This document shows positions 15,929 to 25,310 of a DNA stretch of 62,946 nt, piece after piece. The translations under genes and the position numbers were made by a program. Under the pieces are notes generated by a model. It was not told where the DNA came from. It searched no databases and saw only the letters and a program-made list of their open reading frames with translations. Origin of the DNA: Candidatus Woesearchaeota archaeon (GTDB lineage Archaea > Nanobdellota > Nanobdellia > Woesearchaeales > UBA9989); contig DUKZ01000034.1 of the NCBI GenBank assembly GCA_013329045.1, positions 1-62,946 on the forward strand, written 5' to 3'. Position 1 is the first letter of the stretch. Every line of letters begins with the position of its first letter.

Positions 15929-17013
15929 TGGACGCCAAGCGTTTTGATCGCCAGTTCAGGGAAGAATTGTGCATTGGAGATAATATTGATCGACCAGGCG
16001 CACTCAAAGGTGCACGTGCATTTGGTGTCGTGGATAAATGACCTGCATTCTTTGACAGGCTTCGAGTTCCACAAGTCCATGAAGTTCATGTCAAAGTCCC
16101 GTAGATTTCCAAGTTTCTTATCATTCAGAATCTCGCAAGGATACACATCACCATTTGCATAGATAACACCAAAGAGCGCTCCTGAGTGGCATGGTGCAAC
16201 ATAGGTATTATTGATATAGATATCAGGGATGATCCGGTTCATGATCATGTTCTTTGCTTCCATGACAGATCCTTGCAGTGTGCCTCCCCAGCAGTTCACA
16301 GTTCCCTTTTTTTGGTCCTGATGGATAGCATTTGAGAGTGCAACATACGAATCAAGCAGCTTTTTCTTCATCTCAGGATCGATCGTTTTGACAACCCCTT
16401 CTTCGCGCATGAGCGTTGCAGCAAAAGACCTCACCCCTTCCTTTTTCAGGTGTTCATAGACCTGGAGGGCCTTATCATAATTATGGTGGGTGACGGTGAT
16501 GCCGATATTGGCGACGATATTTGGATCATTGAAGTCCATGATGGCATGATAAGAATCCAGCGCCCGCTTGTAGAGACCTTTGAGTTTCCTGTTTTCATCA
16601 TGGGCCTCCTGAAAGTTATCGATAGAGATGGAGAAGAGCAGTTTCTTTCCAGTCTTCAATTCCTGGAATTTTTTAATAAAATCCTGGGTAAATTCTGTAA
16701 AAAATCCGTTCGTGCTGATGAAGAGAGACTCGATCGTGGTATTCGTCAGATATAGTTTTGCGATCTCAAAAATATCTTTTCTAAGGAATGGCTCACCACC
16801 CGTCAGGTTGACATTAAAGAGGCTCTTTCCCAGCGATTTTGTGAGCTTCTCGATCTCTTCAAGACTGAGGAATCCCCGAAATGTTTCAGGATTCGCAAAA
16901 TCGATGAAGCAATGCTTGCACCGTGCATTGCAATGGTTTGTCACGAAGTGGATGAGCTGGACAGGTTCCTTCCTTGCGATGTAGCAATTATGCGCAAGCT
17001 TGAGCTTATTCAT
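15916..17013 (-). CDS. Radical SAM protein with SPASM-like Cys-rich C-terminus
   Basis: A 365-residue enzyme. The CNARCKHC motif (about residues 28-35) binds the 4Fe-4S cluster that cleaves S-adenosylmethionine, and NLTGGEPFLRKD (about 69-80) is the SAM-contacting GGEP segment. The C-terminus has many cysteines (CHSGALF, YPCEIL, CRSF, CTCTFEC), typical of SPASM/Twitch auxiliary clusters in peptide- or carbohydrate-modifying enzymes. The adjacent glycosyltransferase suggests a cell-surface or lipid-sugar substrate, but this is inference. Confidence 0.85.
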   Translation of the reverse strand: MNKLKLAHNCYIARKEPVQLIHFVTNHCNARCKHCFIDFANPETFRGFLSLEEIEKLTKSLGKSLFNVNLTGGEPFLRKDIFEIAKLYLTNTTIESLFISTNGFFTEFTQDFIKKFQELKTGKKLLFSISIDNFQEAHDENRKLKGLYKRALDSYHAIMDFNDPNIVANIGITVTHHNYDKALQVYEHLKKEGVRSFAATLMREEGVVKTIDPEMKKKLLDSYVALSNAIHQDQKKGTVNCWGGTLQGSVMEAKNMIMNRIIPDIYINNTYVAPCHSGALFGVIYANGDVYPCEILNDKKLGNLRDFDMNFMDLWNSKPVKECRSFIHDTKCTCTFECAWSINIISNAQFFPELAIKTLGVQWKK

Positions 17014-17098
17014 CCTCTAAGAAAGACCTTGTTCATTTAAAATACTTGTTATTAATCACTTGAACAAATCTTGAATGGGAAAGAAAGGGTTGAGAGGA

Positions 17099-17929
17099 TC
17101 AGGTGAAAGTGATGAGGGATTCTAACTGTCGTTTTTTTGAGAGGGAAAACTCTCCGGAAATCAGCCCTTTGAACACAGCAAGCGCATCTTTCCCTGCTTC
17201 GACAAGAGAAACAACAAACTTCAGCGCAGCATTGTGTAGTCCATTTTCCGCTGGAGCTCCAAGCCGTATCGATCGCCCAAGCCCGCCAATATCCCTTTTC
17301 TTGATCTGTTCCATCCAGGCAACAGAAAATGCAAATGCCTTTGCTTCCTCGTCGTGCAGCTGTAAGGGAAAGCTCAGTGCATGGCCAATCTCGTGGCCAA
17401 TAGTCAATAACACTTCAGCCTTGTCTCCCCGCCGAATAAAGATGTGGCTCTTCCCAAATCCCCGATTATTCATGCAAAATCCTCTGATAGCATCAGAGCA
17501 GCGTTCTGGCTCGGGAAATGCCTGCTGGAACTCTTCAGGGTCGCATATTCTGATAACAATATCTTCAGGCATGCTCATTCCTGTCGTTGCAAACATTGCC
17601 TCTTCAACCAACGGTTCAATCTCATCAAGGTTTGAGACTAAAGGAAGCAATTCCCTTCTTGGATCAAGGAACTGTCCCGGATTAAAGATGATATGCCCTG
17701 AGGGAAGGTATGAAGCAGATGCATAAGCATGATAAGAAGAAGATGAGGGTTTTTCATCGAGTATTTCAGAAAGATATACCTGGCTAGGGCTGGAAAACGA
17801 GGAAGAGGGCATGTACTCGAGTTGTGAGCTCATGCGGCTCATGCTCATATACACCCCTCCCATTCTGCTCTCTAGAGAGGAATAAGAACCCCTGCAGCCT
17901 CCTGAATAGCACTGTCCCAAATAGCTCAT
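17099..17929 (-). CDS. Zincin-like protein with HEIGHALSF motif
   Basis: A 276-residue protein. The first 80 residues are Ser/Tyr/Met-rich and probably disordered. The catalytic-looking motif GHEIGHALSFP lies at about residue 185, matching the HExxH zinc signature of metallopeptidases, followed by an acidic HDEEAKAFAFSVAW helix that could give the third ligand. No signal peptide is visible, so it may be cytosolic. The ATG at 17929 is preferred over the upstream TTG because a TTTAAAAAG box lies about 25 nt upstream. Its substrate is unknown. Confidence 0.68.
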   Translation of the reverse strand: MSYLGQCYSGGCRGSYSSLESRMGGVYMSMSRMSSQLEYMPSSSFSSPSQVYLSEILDEKPSSSSYHAYASASYLPSGHIIFNPGQFLDPRRELLPLVSNLDEIEPLVEEAMFATTGMSMPEDIVIRICDPEEFQQAFPEPERCSDAIRGFCMNNRGFGKSHIFIRRGDKAEVLLTIGHEIGHALSFPLQLHDEEAKAFAFSVAWMEQIKKRDIGGLGRSIRLGAPAENGLHNAALKFVVSLVEAGKDALAVFKGLISGEFSLSKKRQLESLITFT

Positions 17930-17995
17930 AGTATTGATAATGAGCAATGAAGCTTTTTAAAGAAAGTGGAAGAGAAAAAGAAGAATGTGAGACAA

Positions 17996-18061
17996 TTTCA
18001 TTCAAAATGTCCGACCCCTAGCATTAACCTCTGATGAGGACATTTTGAATTACGAATGAAA
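17996..18061. repeat. Inverted repeat IR2
   Basis: TTCAAAATGTCC (18001-18012) pairs perfectly with GGACATTTTGAA (18038-18049). The stem is extended by TTTCATTC (17996-18003) against GAATGAAA (18054-18061), and the loop is about 25 nt. It lies between the end of rps10 and the promoter of the zincin-like gene, so it may act as a terminator or a boundary element. Confidence 0.6.
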
Positions 18062-18109
18062 CTGGTGTTGAAATACTAATAATATTTGAAATACTAATAA
18101 TATACCAGT
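18061..18109. repeat. 18-bp tandem duplication flanked by inverted hexamers
   Basis: The unit TTGAAATACTAATAATAT occurs twice in tandem (18068-18085 and 18086-18103). The pair is bracketed by ACTGGT (18061-18066) and ACCAGT (18104-18109), which can pair. It lies about 10 nt beyond the rps10 stop codon. Its role is unknown. Confidence 0.6.
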
Positions 18110-18118
18110 GGAATGAGT

Positions 18119-18427
18119 TTATTCAATCATCTCAATCTCAATATTGACCCCTTCAGGGATAGAAACCCTCATGACCAGCCGAAGAGCCCGCTCATCAATC
18201 CCAAGATCGATAACTCGCTTATGGACCCGCATCTCGTAGCGCTCCCAGGTGGCAGTCCCGCCCCCATCAGGTCCTTTTCTTGTGGTCACTTTGAGCCGTT
18301 TTGTTGGTAGCGGGATTGGACCCCTCATTTCTACCCCGGTCTTGTCGACGATGTCTTTGATGCTCTGACAGATCTCATTCAACTTGCTGATATCTGTCGA
18401 TGCGAGTTTTATTCTTGCTTTCTGCAT
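18119..18427 (-). CDS. rps10: 30S ribosomal protein S10
   Basis: A 102-residue protein of the 30S head. It matches archaeal S10 ([20 protein letters not shown] at the N-terminus, then [20 protein letters not shown] and [14 protein letters not shown]). The ATG at 18427 is chosen because TAGGAG lies 4-9 nt before it, and the family starts there. It follows the EF-1alpha gene with a 65-nt spacer, a conserved archaeal pairing. The spacer holds a 19-nt palindrome that could regulate it. Confidence 0.95.
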   Translation of the reverse strand: MQKARIKLASTDISKLNEICQSIKDIVDKTGVEMRGPIPLPTKRLKVTTRKGPDGGGTATWERYEMRVHKRVIDLGIDERALRLVMRVSIPEGVNIEIEMIE

Positions 18428-18441
18428 GGTTCTCCTATCGC

Positions 18442-18460
18442 ACAATAACCAGGTTATTGT
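18442..18460. promoter_or_regulatory. 19-nt palindrome in the tuf-rps10 spacer
   Basis: ACAATAACC and GGTTATTGT are exact inverted arms around a single central base, 15 nt upstream of the S10 start codon. As RNA it would form a short hairpin next to the Shine-Dalgarno sequence; as DNA it could be an operator. Confidence 0.45.
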
Positions 18461-18492
18461 ACGCTCCGGGTAAGAGGTTTTTCATTGGGTGT

Positions 18493-19779
18493 TTACTTTT
18501 TCACAAGATCGATACACATGCCAGCTGCGACGGTAGCGCCAGAATCCCTGATGGCAAATCGTGACATCTGTGGGATTTCCTTTTGCCTTTCGATGACCAT
18601 TGGCTGGATGGGTTTGATCTTGACAATTGCTGCATCACCATTCTTGATGAAGTCCGGATTTTCCTGGAGGACTTCGCCAGTTGCGGGATTGAGTTTTTTC
18701 TCAATTGCCAGGATTTGGCAGGCAACTTGTGCGGTGTGGCAGTGGAATACGGGTGTGTAGCCGACAGTCACGACTGTTGGATGGTTGAGGACAACCAGTT
18801 GTGCAGTGAATTCTGTTGCAACTGATGGTGGATTGTCAGCATGGCCAAGCACATCGCCCCTGGCAATATCCTTTTTGCCAATGCCTCTGACAGAAAATCC
18901 GATGTTGTCTCCTGGCTCTGCTTTTTGCATCATTTCGTGGTGCATCTCGATGCTTTTGACTTCGCCATTGACTCCCTTGCCTTCTCTTCCGGGAACGACA
19001 ATGACTTTATCACCAACCTTCATGACCCCAGTCTCGACTCGGCCAACGGGCACAACCCCAATGCCGGTGATGTTATAGACATCCTGGATTGGCAATCTCA
19101 GTGGTAGCCCGGTTGGTTTTTCTGGCGCCTTGAGGCCATTGATGGCTTCGAGGAGTGTTGGTCCTTTGTACCACGCCATCTTATCTGACTTCTTTGTGAC
19201 ATTTTCGCCAAGAAGCGATGCGACGGGAACGAATGGAATCTCATCTGGCTTGTAGCCGACAGTCTTGAGCAGGTCGCCGACCTGTTTCTTGACTTCTCCA
19301 TACCTTTTCTCATCAAACTTAGCCATATCCATCTTGTTGACGGCAATAATGATCTGTCCAACACCAAGGGTTCTGGATAAGAACACATGCTCTTTTGTTT
19401 GTGCCTGGACGCCGTCTGATGGGTTTGCAGAGACAACAAGGACAGCTGCATCAGCTTGTGATGCGCCAGTGATCATGTTTTTGATGAAATCCTTGTGCCC
19501 TGGGGCATCAATGATGGTAAAATAGAAATTTTCGCTCTCAAATTTCTTGTGGGCAAGGTCAATAGTCACTCCTCGCTCTCTTTCTTCTTTGAGATTGTCC
19601 ATGATGAAAGCAAACTCGAAGCCTCCTTTGCCAAGCTCTTCTGCTTTCTCCTTGAGTTTCCTCATTTCCTGCTCAGGGATATTTCCTGAGTCATACAACA
19701 ATCGCCCGACGGTGGTTGATTTGCCGTGGTCAACGTGTCCTACAAAGACAAGGTTGAGATGGATTTTTTCTTTTGCCAT
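18493..19779 (-). CDS. tuf: Translation elongation factor 1-alpha (EF-Tu homologue)
   Basis: A 428-residue GTPase that delivers aminoacyl-tRNA to the ribosomal A site. G motifs are GHVDHGKST (14-22), DAPGH (about 91-95) and NKMD (about 146-149), followed by two beta-barrel domains. The length is normal for archaea. The start is supported by GGAGGG at 19786-19791, 7-12 nt upstream, and a CTTTTAAATAACC box at 19823-19835. It appears to head a tuf-rps10 unit. Confidence 0.97.
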   Translation of the reverse strand: MAKEKIHLNLVFVGHVDHGKSTTVGRLLYDSGNIPEQEMRKLKEKAEELGKGGFEFAFIMDNLKEERERGVTIDLAHKKFESENFYFTIIDAPGHKDFIKNMITGASQADAAVLVVSANPSDGVQAQTKEHVFLSRTLGVGQIIIAVNKMDMAKFDEKRYGEVKKQVGDLLKTVGYKPDEIPFVPVASLLGENVTKKSDKMAWYKGPTLLEAINGLKAPEKPTGLPLRLPIQDVYNITGIGVVPVGRVETGVMKVGDKVIVVPGREGKGVNGEVKSIEMHHEMMQKAEPGDNIGFSVRGIGKKDIARGDVLGHADNPPSVATEFTAQLVVLNHPTVVTVGYTPVFHCHTAQVACQILAIEKKLNPATGEVLQENPDFIKNGDAAIVKIKPIQPMVIERQKEIPQMSRFAIRDSGATVAAGMCIDLVKK

Positions 19780-19785
19780 TATGAA

Positions 19786-19835
19786 CCCTCCTGGTTGATT
19801 ATGATGCTTAAAGGGATTTAAGGGTTATTTAAAAG
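19786..19835 (-). promoter_or_regulatory. tuf promoter and Shine-Dalgarno
   Basis: A TATA-like box (CTTTTAAATAACC, minus strand, 19823-19835) predicts a start near 19803, giving a leader of about 25 nt that carries the strong ribosome binding site GGAGGG (19786-19791). Unlike most promoters in this window, this one makes a leadered transcript. Confidence 0.6.
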
Positions 19836-19926
19836 CTTTGCGGAAAACTCGTCGGTAAGGGAAAAGCATTAAAAAAATGTTATTTATAAAGAAATCAAAA
19901 AAATGAAAAGAAATCAAAAAAATGGC

Positions 19927-22110
19927 TTATTTTGCCATTCCTGTTTCTGGATCGATCGTAAGACCTTTCCTTTGCATGATGCCTGAGCGAACTTTCTGTT
20001 GCAGTTCATCTGGAAGTCTCTCAAAGAGCTGGTCGATAAGGAAGCTATGCCCCCTCCCGCCAGTAGCTGATCGAAGGTCATTGGAGAGGCCCATGAGTTC
20101 TGCTACCGGCATCTTCGCCTTTGCAACTGCCATCCCTTTTTCCTGGGAAAGGTCAAGCAATTGCCCTCGTTTGTTTGCAATGAGCTTTGTGAGGTCGCCC
20201 ATGAACTCTTCTGGTGCCTCAAATTGGAGTATTTGCACTGGTTCAAAGAGTACTGGCCGGGCAGTCATCATTGTTCCCCGAATACCGTCCCTGACGGCAG
20301 GGTAGACCTGTGCTGGCCCTCGGTGGATCGCATCTTCGTGCAGTTTCAGGTCATTTATGGTCACTTTTACCCCAAAGCAAGGCTCCTTGCCAAGTGGACC
20401 ATGATTCATGACATCCTCAAACATATCCATGACAAGCTCGATGACCTCTCCGATGTGGACAATGCCTCGTGTGCCGTCAAGGAGCATGTTTCCCTTATGG
20501 AATGCTTTGACTTTAAGTGCGTCCTTGTTGTCCATACCGCATTCGACGAGGATGTCTCTGAGTGCCATGTCTTTTTTCTTGATTCTACCTTCTGATATTT
20601 CGCCTTCTTTGATCTTGTGCCTGATACGCTCATCTAATGGTTCGACGACAAAGTAGAACTTGTTGTGCTTGTTTGGTGATTTTCCCTCAAACTCTTGTCC
20701 TTTGCCAAGAATAGACTCGCGATACACGACAATAGGCGGTGAGGTGGTGATCTGCACTCCTTTTTCTGTCCGAATCCTGTTCGTGATCACTTCCAGGTGG
20801 AGTTCTCCCATCCCATGCATCAGGTGTTCTCCTGATTCTTCATTAATCTCAATGATGATAGAAGGGTCCTCCTTGTTGACCTGCTTTAAGACATCGATGA
20901 GTTTTGGGAGGTCTGCAGGGTTATTTGCTTTGACAGCAAGGGTGACTACTGGTTCGAAGAGGTGTGTTAATGCCTCGAATGGTTCCATTTCGATGGATGC
21001 GACCGTCTCTCCGGCAAAGCTGTTCTTCACGCCGACAACCCCGATGATGTTGCCAGCTGGTGCAGAATCGACCGTCTCACGTTTTGGGCCATTATAGATG
21101 GAGATTTGCTGCAGGCGAACTCTGCCTTTAGAGCTGATCGTGTAGACCTCTTGTCCTTGTTTGATTGTCCCGGAAAACAGCCTTCCGGCGCTAATCTCTC
21201 CAGCATGGGGATCAACAACGACTTTTGTTACCACAAAGACAACAGGGCCATTCGGGTCTGCTGTAAGGAGGCTTTTTCCCACTTCGGAGTCAAAGTCGCC
21301 ATGCCATATCTTTGGTATTCGGTATTTTTGGGCTTCGAGGGGGTTTGGATGGTGTTTGACGACCATGTCGAGAATGACTGCATGGAGCGGAGCTTTTTTT
21401 GCAAGCGATTTTGAATCGTCTTTTTCATATGCTTCGATGATATCCTTGAATGAGAGCTTGTTTCTTTGCATATAAGGGAATGATAATGCCCAGTTGTGAA
21501 AGGCAGAGCCAAACGCAACTGACCCGGCCTGTACATCGACAGTCCATTTCCCCTTGAATTCATCCGGGCAGATCTGCTGGACAAATTTGTTGACAGCGGA
21601 GATGACATTCAAGAGCCGTTCTTGCATCTGCTGCGGTGTCAGCTTGAGTTCCTTGATCAATCGGTCGCACTTGTTGATGAACAGGACTGGCTTGACCCGC
21701 TCTTTGAGGGCTTGCCGAAGTACTGTTTCTGTTTGCGGCATGACTCCTTCAACTGCGTCGACAAGGACGATGGCGCCATCTACCGCCCTCATTGCCCTTG
21801 TCACATCCCCGCCAAAATCGATGTGGCCGGGAGTATCAATCATGTTGATGAGGAATTCTTTTCCATCATAGGTATGGACCATTGACACGTTTGCTGCATC
21901 AATGGTAATGCCCCTTGCCTGCTCGTCTGCGTGGAAATCAAGGACGAGTTGTTTGCCGGCTTTTTCTTCGCTCATCATGCCAGCGCCTGCCAGCAGGTTA
22001 TCTGAGAATGTGGTTTTTCCGTGGTCAATATGCGCACAGACACCAATATTCCTGATGAATTGTGGTTGTTTCATGATCCGCTGGACGCGGTCGACCATTT
22101 TTTCTGCCAT
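19927..22110 (-). CDS. fusA: Translation elongation factor 2
   Basis: A 727-residue translocase GTPase with G1 AHIDHGKTT (about residues 26-34), DTPGH (about 91-95) and NKCD. The C-terminal domain IV contains LHEDAIHRGPAQ (about 594-605), whose second His is the residue converted to diphthamide in archaea and eukaryotes. The length is standard. GGAGGT at 22119-22124 is an evident ribosome binding site. It lies 22 nt downstream of ndk, so cotranscription with the ndk-rpl24e-rps28e-rpl7ae cluster is likely. Confidence 0.97.
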   Translation of the reverse strand: MAEKMVDRVQRIMKQPQFIRNIGVCAHIDHGKTTFSDNLLAGAGMMSEEKAGKQLVLDFHADEQARGITIDAANVSMVHTYDGKEFLINMIDTPGHIDFGGDVTRAMRAVDGAIVLVDAVEGVMPQTETVLRQALKERVKPVLFINKCDRLIKELKLTPQQMQERLLNVISAVNKFVQQICPDEFKGKWTVDVQAGSVAFGSAFHNWALSFPYMQRNKLSFKDIIEAYEKDDSKSLAKKAPLHAVILDMVVKHHPNPLEAQKYRIPKIWHGDFDSEVGKSLLTADPNGPVVFVVTKVVVDPHAGEISAGRLFSGTIKQGQEVYTISSKGRVRLQQISIYNGPKRETVDSAPAGNIIGVVGVKNSFAGETVASIEMEPFEALTHLFEPVVTLAVKANNPADLPKLIDVLKQVNKEDPSIIIEINEESGEHLMHGMGELHLEVITNRIRTEKGVQITTSPPIVVYRESILGKGQEFEGKSPNKHNKFYFVVEPLDERIRHKIKEGEISEGRIKKKDMALRDILVECGMDNKDALKVKAFHKGNMLLDGTRGIVHIGEVIELVMDMFEDVMNHGPLGKEPCFGVKVTINDLKLHEDAIHRGPAQVYPAVRDGIRGTMMTARPVLFEPVQILQFEAPEEFMGDLTKLIANKRGQLLDLSQEKGMAVAKAKMPVAELMGLSNDLRSATGGRGHSFLIDQLFERLPDELQQKVRSGIMQRKGLTIDPETGMAK

Positions 22111-22132
22111 TATAAGATACCTCCAAAGTCAG

Positions 22133-22612
22133 TTAGAAAACATGTTTCTCATGCACCGTCGTGTAGTCATGCAATTCTTCTTTTGTGAACCAAAGGGCAA
22201 CTTCCGTCTTTGCTTCTTCAGATGTTCCTGATGCATGAATTAGGTTTTTGATCGCAATGCCATGGGCATCTGTGTATGCATAACTGTGATGTGAGTAGTC
22301 TCCTCTGATGGTTCCGGGAGCTGCTGATTTTGGCTCTGTTGAACCCACAATCTTCCGGACAGTTTCTACAGCATGCAGCCCTTCGAGCACCATCGCGATG
22401 ATCGGCCCTTCAGTGATGAATTTCTCCAGTCCTGTGTAGAACGGCTTGTTCACATGTGTTGCATAATGCTTTTTTGAGAATTCAGGTGTGACCCGAACCA
22501 TCTTCAAGCCAACAATCTTCATGCCGGTATGCTCAAAGCGGGAAACAATGTCTCCGACAATGCCTCGTTGCACTGCATCCGGCTTGAGCAAGACGAGTGT
22601 TTTCTCTTTCAT
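22133..22612 (-). CDS. ndk: Nucleoside diphosphate kinase
   Basis: A 159-residue enzyme that equilibrates NTPs through a phosphohistidine. The N-terminus MKEKTLVLLKPDAVQRGIVG and the active-site segment KNLIHASGTSEEAKTEVALWF (His at about residue 130) are clear. ATG 22612 is chosen over upstream codons because conservation begins there. It overlaps the L24e stop by 4 nt, matching the common archaeal order rpl7ae-rps28e-rpl24e-ndk. Confidence 0.95.
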   Translation of the reverse strand: MKEKTLVLLKPDAVQRGIVGDIVSRFEHTGMKIVGLKMVRVTPEFSKKHYATHVNKPFYTGLEKFITEGPIIAMVLEGLHAVETVRKIVGSTEPKSAAPGTIRGDYSHHSYAYTDAHGIAIKNLIHASGTSEEAKTEVALWFTKEELHDYTTVHEKHVF

Positions 22613-22797
22613 TGTGCAGGCTTCCTCGCTGCCCGTGACCGGGCTGTCCACTTGGTGTGAAGCGGATTTCTTTTGAGCTCAAGGAGGTTTTTCCGGCACT
22701 TTGATGAGCAAAAATCAAGGATTTTGCCGTCATTCTTCACATGCATTCGTCCAGTCCCTCGTGGAATAGACTCTCCGCAAAAGTCGCATCGTGCCAT
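22609..22797 (-). CDS. rpl24e: 50S ribosomal protein L24e
   Basis: A 62-residue zinc-ribbon ribosomal protein. CDFCGE (4-9) and FCSSKCRK supply the four cysteines of the L24e zinc site, which is intact here, unlike two RNA polymerase zinc sites in this window. Its start shares one base with the S28e stop (TAATG) and its stop overlaps the ndk ATG. Confidence 0.95.
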   Translation of the reverse strand: MARCDFCGESIPRGTGRMHVKNDGKILDFCSSKCRKNLLELKRNPLHTKWTARSRAARKPAQ

Positions 22798-23096
22798 TAT
22801 TTCCTACCCTGGTTGAGTTTTTGAGCTTCAATCTCGACTTCTCTGAGCATCAGGATGTCACCGAGCCTCACTGGTCCCTTGACATTTCGCCTGAGCACCT
22901 TGTTTTTGTCCCTGCCATCAAGGATCTTGCAGCGAACCTGGATTGCATCTCCTCTGGTGCCAGTCCTCCCGATAATCTCCTCGACAGCTGCAGGCGTGGC
23001 TTCAGTGAATGATACCTGCTTTACTCCTTCTGGCGTTGATTCCTGGCCGCCTCTGGCCGTTGGCCTTTTTTGCTTATCAGGCATTTTTTCAGGCAT
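22797..23096 (-). CDS. rps28e: 30S ribosomal protein S28e
   Basis: A 99-residue protein with the OB-fold S28e core ([20 protein letters not shown], then [16 protein letters not shown]). An N-terminal extension of about 30 residues is lysine- and proline-containing and unusually long, since S28e is usually about 70 residues. A second start at codon 5 is possible. It lies 2 nt after L7Ae. Confidence 0.95.
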   Translation of the reverse strand: MPEKMPDKQKRPTARGGQESTPEGVKQVSFTEATPAAVEEIIGRTGTRGDAIQVRCKILDGRDKNKVLRRNVKGPVRLGDILMLREVEIEAQKLNQGRK

Positions 23097-23098
23097 TT

Positions 23099-23422
23099 TT
23101 ATGCTCCAAGCTCTTTGATGATGTCTTTTGCCTCGCCTTCTTCAACGATCGCAACTGCGCTTGTGCCAACCTGCAGCCCAGCAGCAGCGCCGAGCTCTTC
23201 TTTGCTTGGCACTTCAATGCAAAGGACATGTTTTTCCTTGCAGATAAGCGGCAGGTGCATCACCACTTCTGGGGGAGAGACATCTTTTGCGACGACAACG
23301 AGTTTTGCAGTTCCTTTTTCGACTGCTTTTGTCGCTTCATTTGTTCCTTTTCGGATCTTGCCTGTAGCTTTTGCAAGCTCAACTGCTTCATATGCTTTTT
23401 CTTGACCTTCTTTTGCCATCAT
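23099..23422 (-). CDS. rpl7ae: 50S ribosomal protein L7Ae
   Basis: A kink-turn RNA-binding protein shared by the large ribosomal subunit, C/D and H/ACA guide RNPs and RNase P. The K-turn recognition loop [12 protein letters not shown] (about residues 25-37) and [22 protein letters not shown] are characteristic. Two adjacent ATG codons (23422, 23419) are possible, both preceded by GAGGTG. The leader carries a hairpin immediately upstream, which may allow autoregulation. Confidence 0.95.
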   Translation of the reverse strand: MMAKEGQEKAYEAVELAKATGKIRKGTNEATKAVEKGTAKLVVVAKDVSPPEVVMHLPLICKEKHVLCIEVPSKEELGAAAGLQVGTSAVAIVEEGEAKDIIKELGA

Positions 23423-23433
23423 AAACACCTCAG

Positions 23434-23459
23434 AGCGTGAGAATTGCTAACCTCACGCT
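23434..23459 (-). promoter_or_regulatory. Leader hairpin upstream of rpl7ae
   Basis: AGCGTGAG (23434-23441) and CTCACGCT (23452-23459) form a perfect 8-bp stem with a 10-nt loop, ending only a few nt before the ribosome binding site of rpl7ae. CTGA and ATGATG follow on the minus strand, elements reminiscent of box D and box C halves of a kink-turn. A TATA-like CCTTTAAAAAG at 23500-23510 would place this hairpin in the leader. Confidence 0.5.
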
Positions 23460-23568
23460 GTGGAGCTTCATCGGTTATAGAAAAAGTGAATTCGAGGGTC
23501 TTTTTAAAGGTATTGGTTTGGTGTCAAAAATGTGTTAGTGCAGTAAAAATCAAACAATTCGGTAATCA

Positions 23569-23703
23569 GGGCAACAATACTGCCGGCGGCAAACCGTTTT
23601 GCTGCGCAAAACTCACCTCAGAGACTCAACAAAACCTTTGGTTTTATGAGCAGAAAATGCTTAGCATTTTCTTGCTTCGGTGTTTGCACCAGTATTGTTG
23701 CCC
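23569..23703. repeat. Cloverleaf-like inverted repeat IR3
   Basis: GGGCAACAATACTG (23569-23582) pairs perfectly with CAGTATTGTTGCCC (23690-23703). The outer stem encloses three hairpins: GTTTTGC/GCAAAAC (23596-23612), AAAACC/GGTTTT (23631-23645) and AGAAAATGC/GCATTTTCT (23652-23672). The remaining sequence between 23429 and 23820 holds only the rpl7ae promoter and leader, and no gene that I can see. Confidence 0.7.
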
Positions 23704-23820
23704 ATAACTCAGCAACACCATTGGCACAAAACCATCAATTAAAGCATCTTCTCCTTACATCAAAGTATCTCCAATGCATATCCCTATTCAATGTGTATCA
23801 ATCATGATTCCTGTTCTATC

Positions 23821-24192
23821 CTAGAAAAAATCCAGAGTAGTCTCGCCAAGAGCAGCATTCCTCTCAACCACTACAAGACGCACTCCTTCATCAGGGTGAT
23901 AGGCAGCCTTAATGTACTCCGGAAGTGCAAGCAGCCTTGGGAAGTAGAGGTCGACGATCTTTCCATCTACTTCGACAACCTCGTGCCGATATTGTCGGGG
24001 ATAACGCAGATGCCCAAGATCTTTATCACTTGGAACAGGGAGAATTGCAAGCCGCCGTACTGGCAAATCTTGACCAGCAGCAATCTCTGCCACTTTTTCA
24101 GCAAGAAAATCACAATCATGTAACCAGGGGCTTTCCTCAAGGAGTAAGTTAAGCTGGAGAAGAAATTTTCTATGCCGAAAGTACCTTATCAA
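23821..24192 (-). CDS. Uncharacterised 123-residue protein
   Basis: The frame starts 2 nt after the S7 stop and has amino-acid composition like its neighbours, so it is probably real and translated with rps7. It is rich in Leu, Arg and Pro, with a compact beta-like middle (VVEVDGKIVDLYFPRLLALPEYIKAAYHP). No motif, signal peptide or membrane segment is recognised. A short frame on the other strand is less convincing. Confidence 0.55.
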   Translation of the reverse strand: MIRYFRHRKFLLQLNLLLEESPWLHDCDFLAEKVAEIAAGQDLPVRRLAILPVPSDKDLGHLRYPRQYRHEVVEVDGKIVDLYFPRLLALPEYIKAAYHPDEGVRLVVVERNAALGETTLDFF

Positions 24193-24194
24193 TT

Positions 24195-24794
24195 TTACCT
24201 GCTTGCATCCGACTGTCTTTCCAACTCAAGTTTCTTAGAAATTGCCTGGCTCTTGGAAGAGAGTGAATATGCAGCCATGATCTCGTCAGATAATGCCTGT
24301 ACCATGCTGATCTTGGAGTTGAAGCATCGATGGTATGCCCCTTGCGTCATTTGCCTGAGTGCTACATCAACGCGTCTTTGTGGTGCGCATTCAACGGCTC
24401 GGGGATACCGAGCTCCGCCGTATTCAATCGTGATGATTTCCTCGCGGGGGGCAGCATTCTCGACCGCACGGACAAGGACCTCGATAGGATTCTTTTTCAG
24501 TTTTTTCTCGATGACTTCAAATGCATCCTTGAGCAGCATTGCTGCCTGGTTTGCTTTTCCAGTCATATGAAAGGAAGTTTTGAAATGTTTTTTTCCTTTG
24601 TGGCCAGGGACCATCAGTTTGTTGATGAGTCTCTCAACAATGAAGACCTTTGATTTATGGAACCTGTTGCCGGCATACCGGGCCCCTGTCTTGGGGACGA
24701 TCGTGGGCTCAACAGTGACATAGCGTTGGAGGCCCATGTCAGTCACAACAATGCCATCTGCGCTCCACTTCCCAAAAACGAGTATGTCGCTCAT
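24195..24794 (-). CDS. rps7: 30S ribosomal protein S7
   Basis: A 199-residue 30S head assembly protein. The motif [26 protein letters not shown] and the helix [27 protein letters not shown] match archaeal S7. It overlaps S12 by 4 nt, the universal rps12-rps7 order. Confidence 0.95.
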   Translation of the reverse strand: MSDILVFGKWSADGIVVTDMGLQRYVTVEPTIVPKTGARYAGNRFHKSKVFIVERLINKLMVPGHKGKKHFKTSFHMTGKANQAAMLLKDAFEVIEKKLKKNPIEVLVRAVENAAPREEIITIEYGGARYPRAVECAPQRRVDVALRQMTQGAYHRCFNSKISMVQALSDEIMAAYSLSSKSQAISKKLELERQSDASR

Positions 24795-25228
24795 CGTCTT
24801 GCTTTCTCCACTTTGCCGCCAAGGAGTGCCTTGAGGCTTTGATCATTGACTTTGATGACTTGCCATCGAACGCCGGGGATGTCTCCTTTGGACCTTCCCT
24901 TGTTTCCGCCGATGCATTCGATCACGACTTCATCGTGCTCATCGATGAGCTTCGTTGCTCCATCGCCAGGGCAAAAAGCAGTCACCTGCTTGCCATTTTT
25001 TGTCAGCTGGACGCGGACACACTTTCTCATCGCTGAATTTGGTTGCTTTGCTTCCAATTGCACTTTTTCCAGGACCATCCCTTTTGCTTGGGATGCTCCT
25101 CCCAGTGGATCGGATTTTCTTTTGAGATCAAGAGTCTTTCGAGCATAATAAGGATCTTTCCATCGAGCTTTCGCTCGTCGCTTGAGCAGCTTGTTTCCCG
25201 CATTTGCTCCCCGTGGTTTTTTTCCCAT
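24791..25228 (-). CDS. rps12: 30S ribosomal protein S12
   Basis: A 145-residue decoding-centre protein with [20 protein letters not shown] and [23 protein letters not shown]. The ATG at 25228 (MGKKPRG) is chosen because the in-frame upstream ATG (25276) would put the promoter inside the gene, and a CCTTTAAAAACC box at 25253-25264 predicts a leaderless start at 25228. Confidence 0.95.
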   Translation of the reverse strand: MGKKPRGANAGNKLLKRRAKARWKDPYYARKTLDLKRKSDPLGGASQAKGMVLEKVQLEAKQPNSAMRKCVRVQLTKNGKQVTAFCPGDGATKLIDEHDEVVIECIGGNKGRSKGDIPGVRWQVIKVNDQSLKALLGGKVEKARR

Positions 25229-25310
25229 GTTCGTTATCGGTGAATTATAGGTGGTTTTTAAAGGTTGCTGTTTCACATGACGTGACCTTGCACTGTTTCA
25301 CATGACATAG

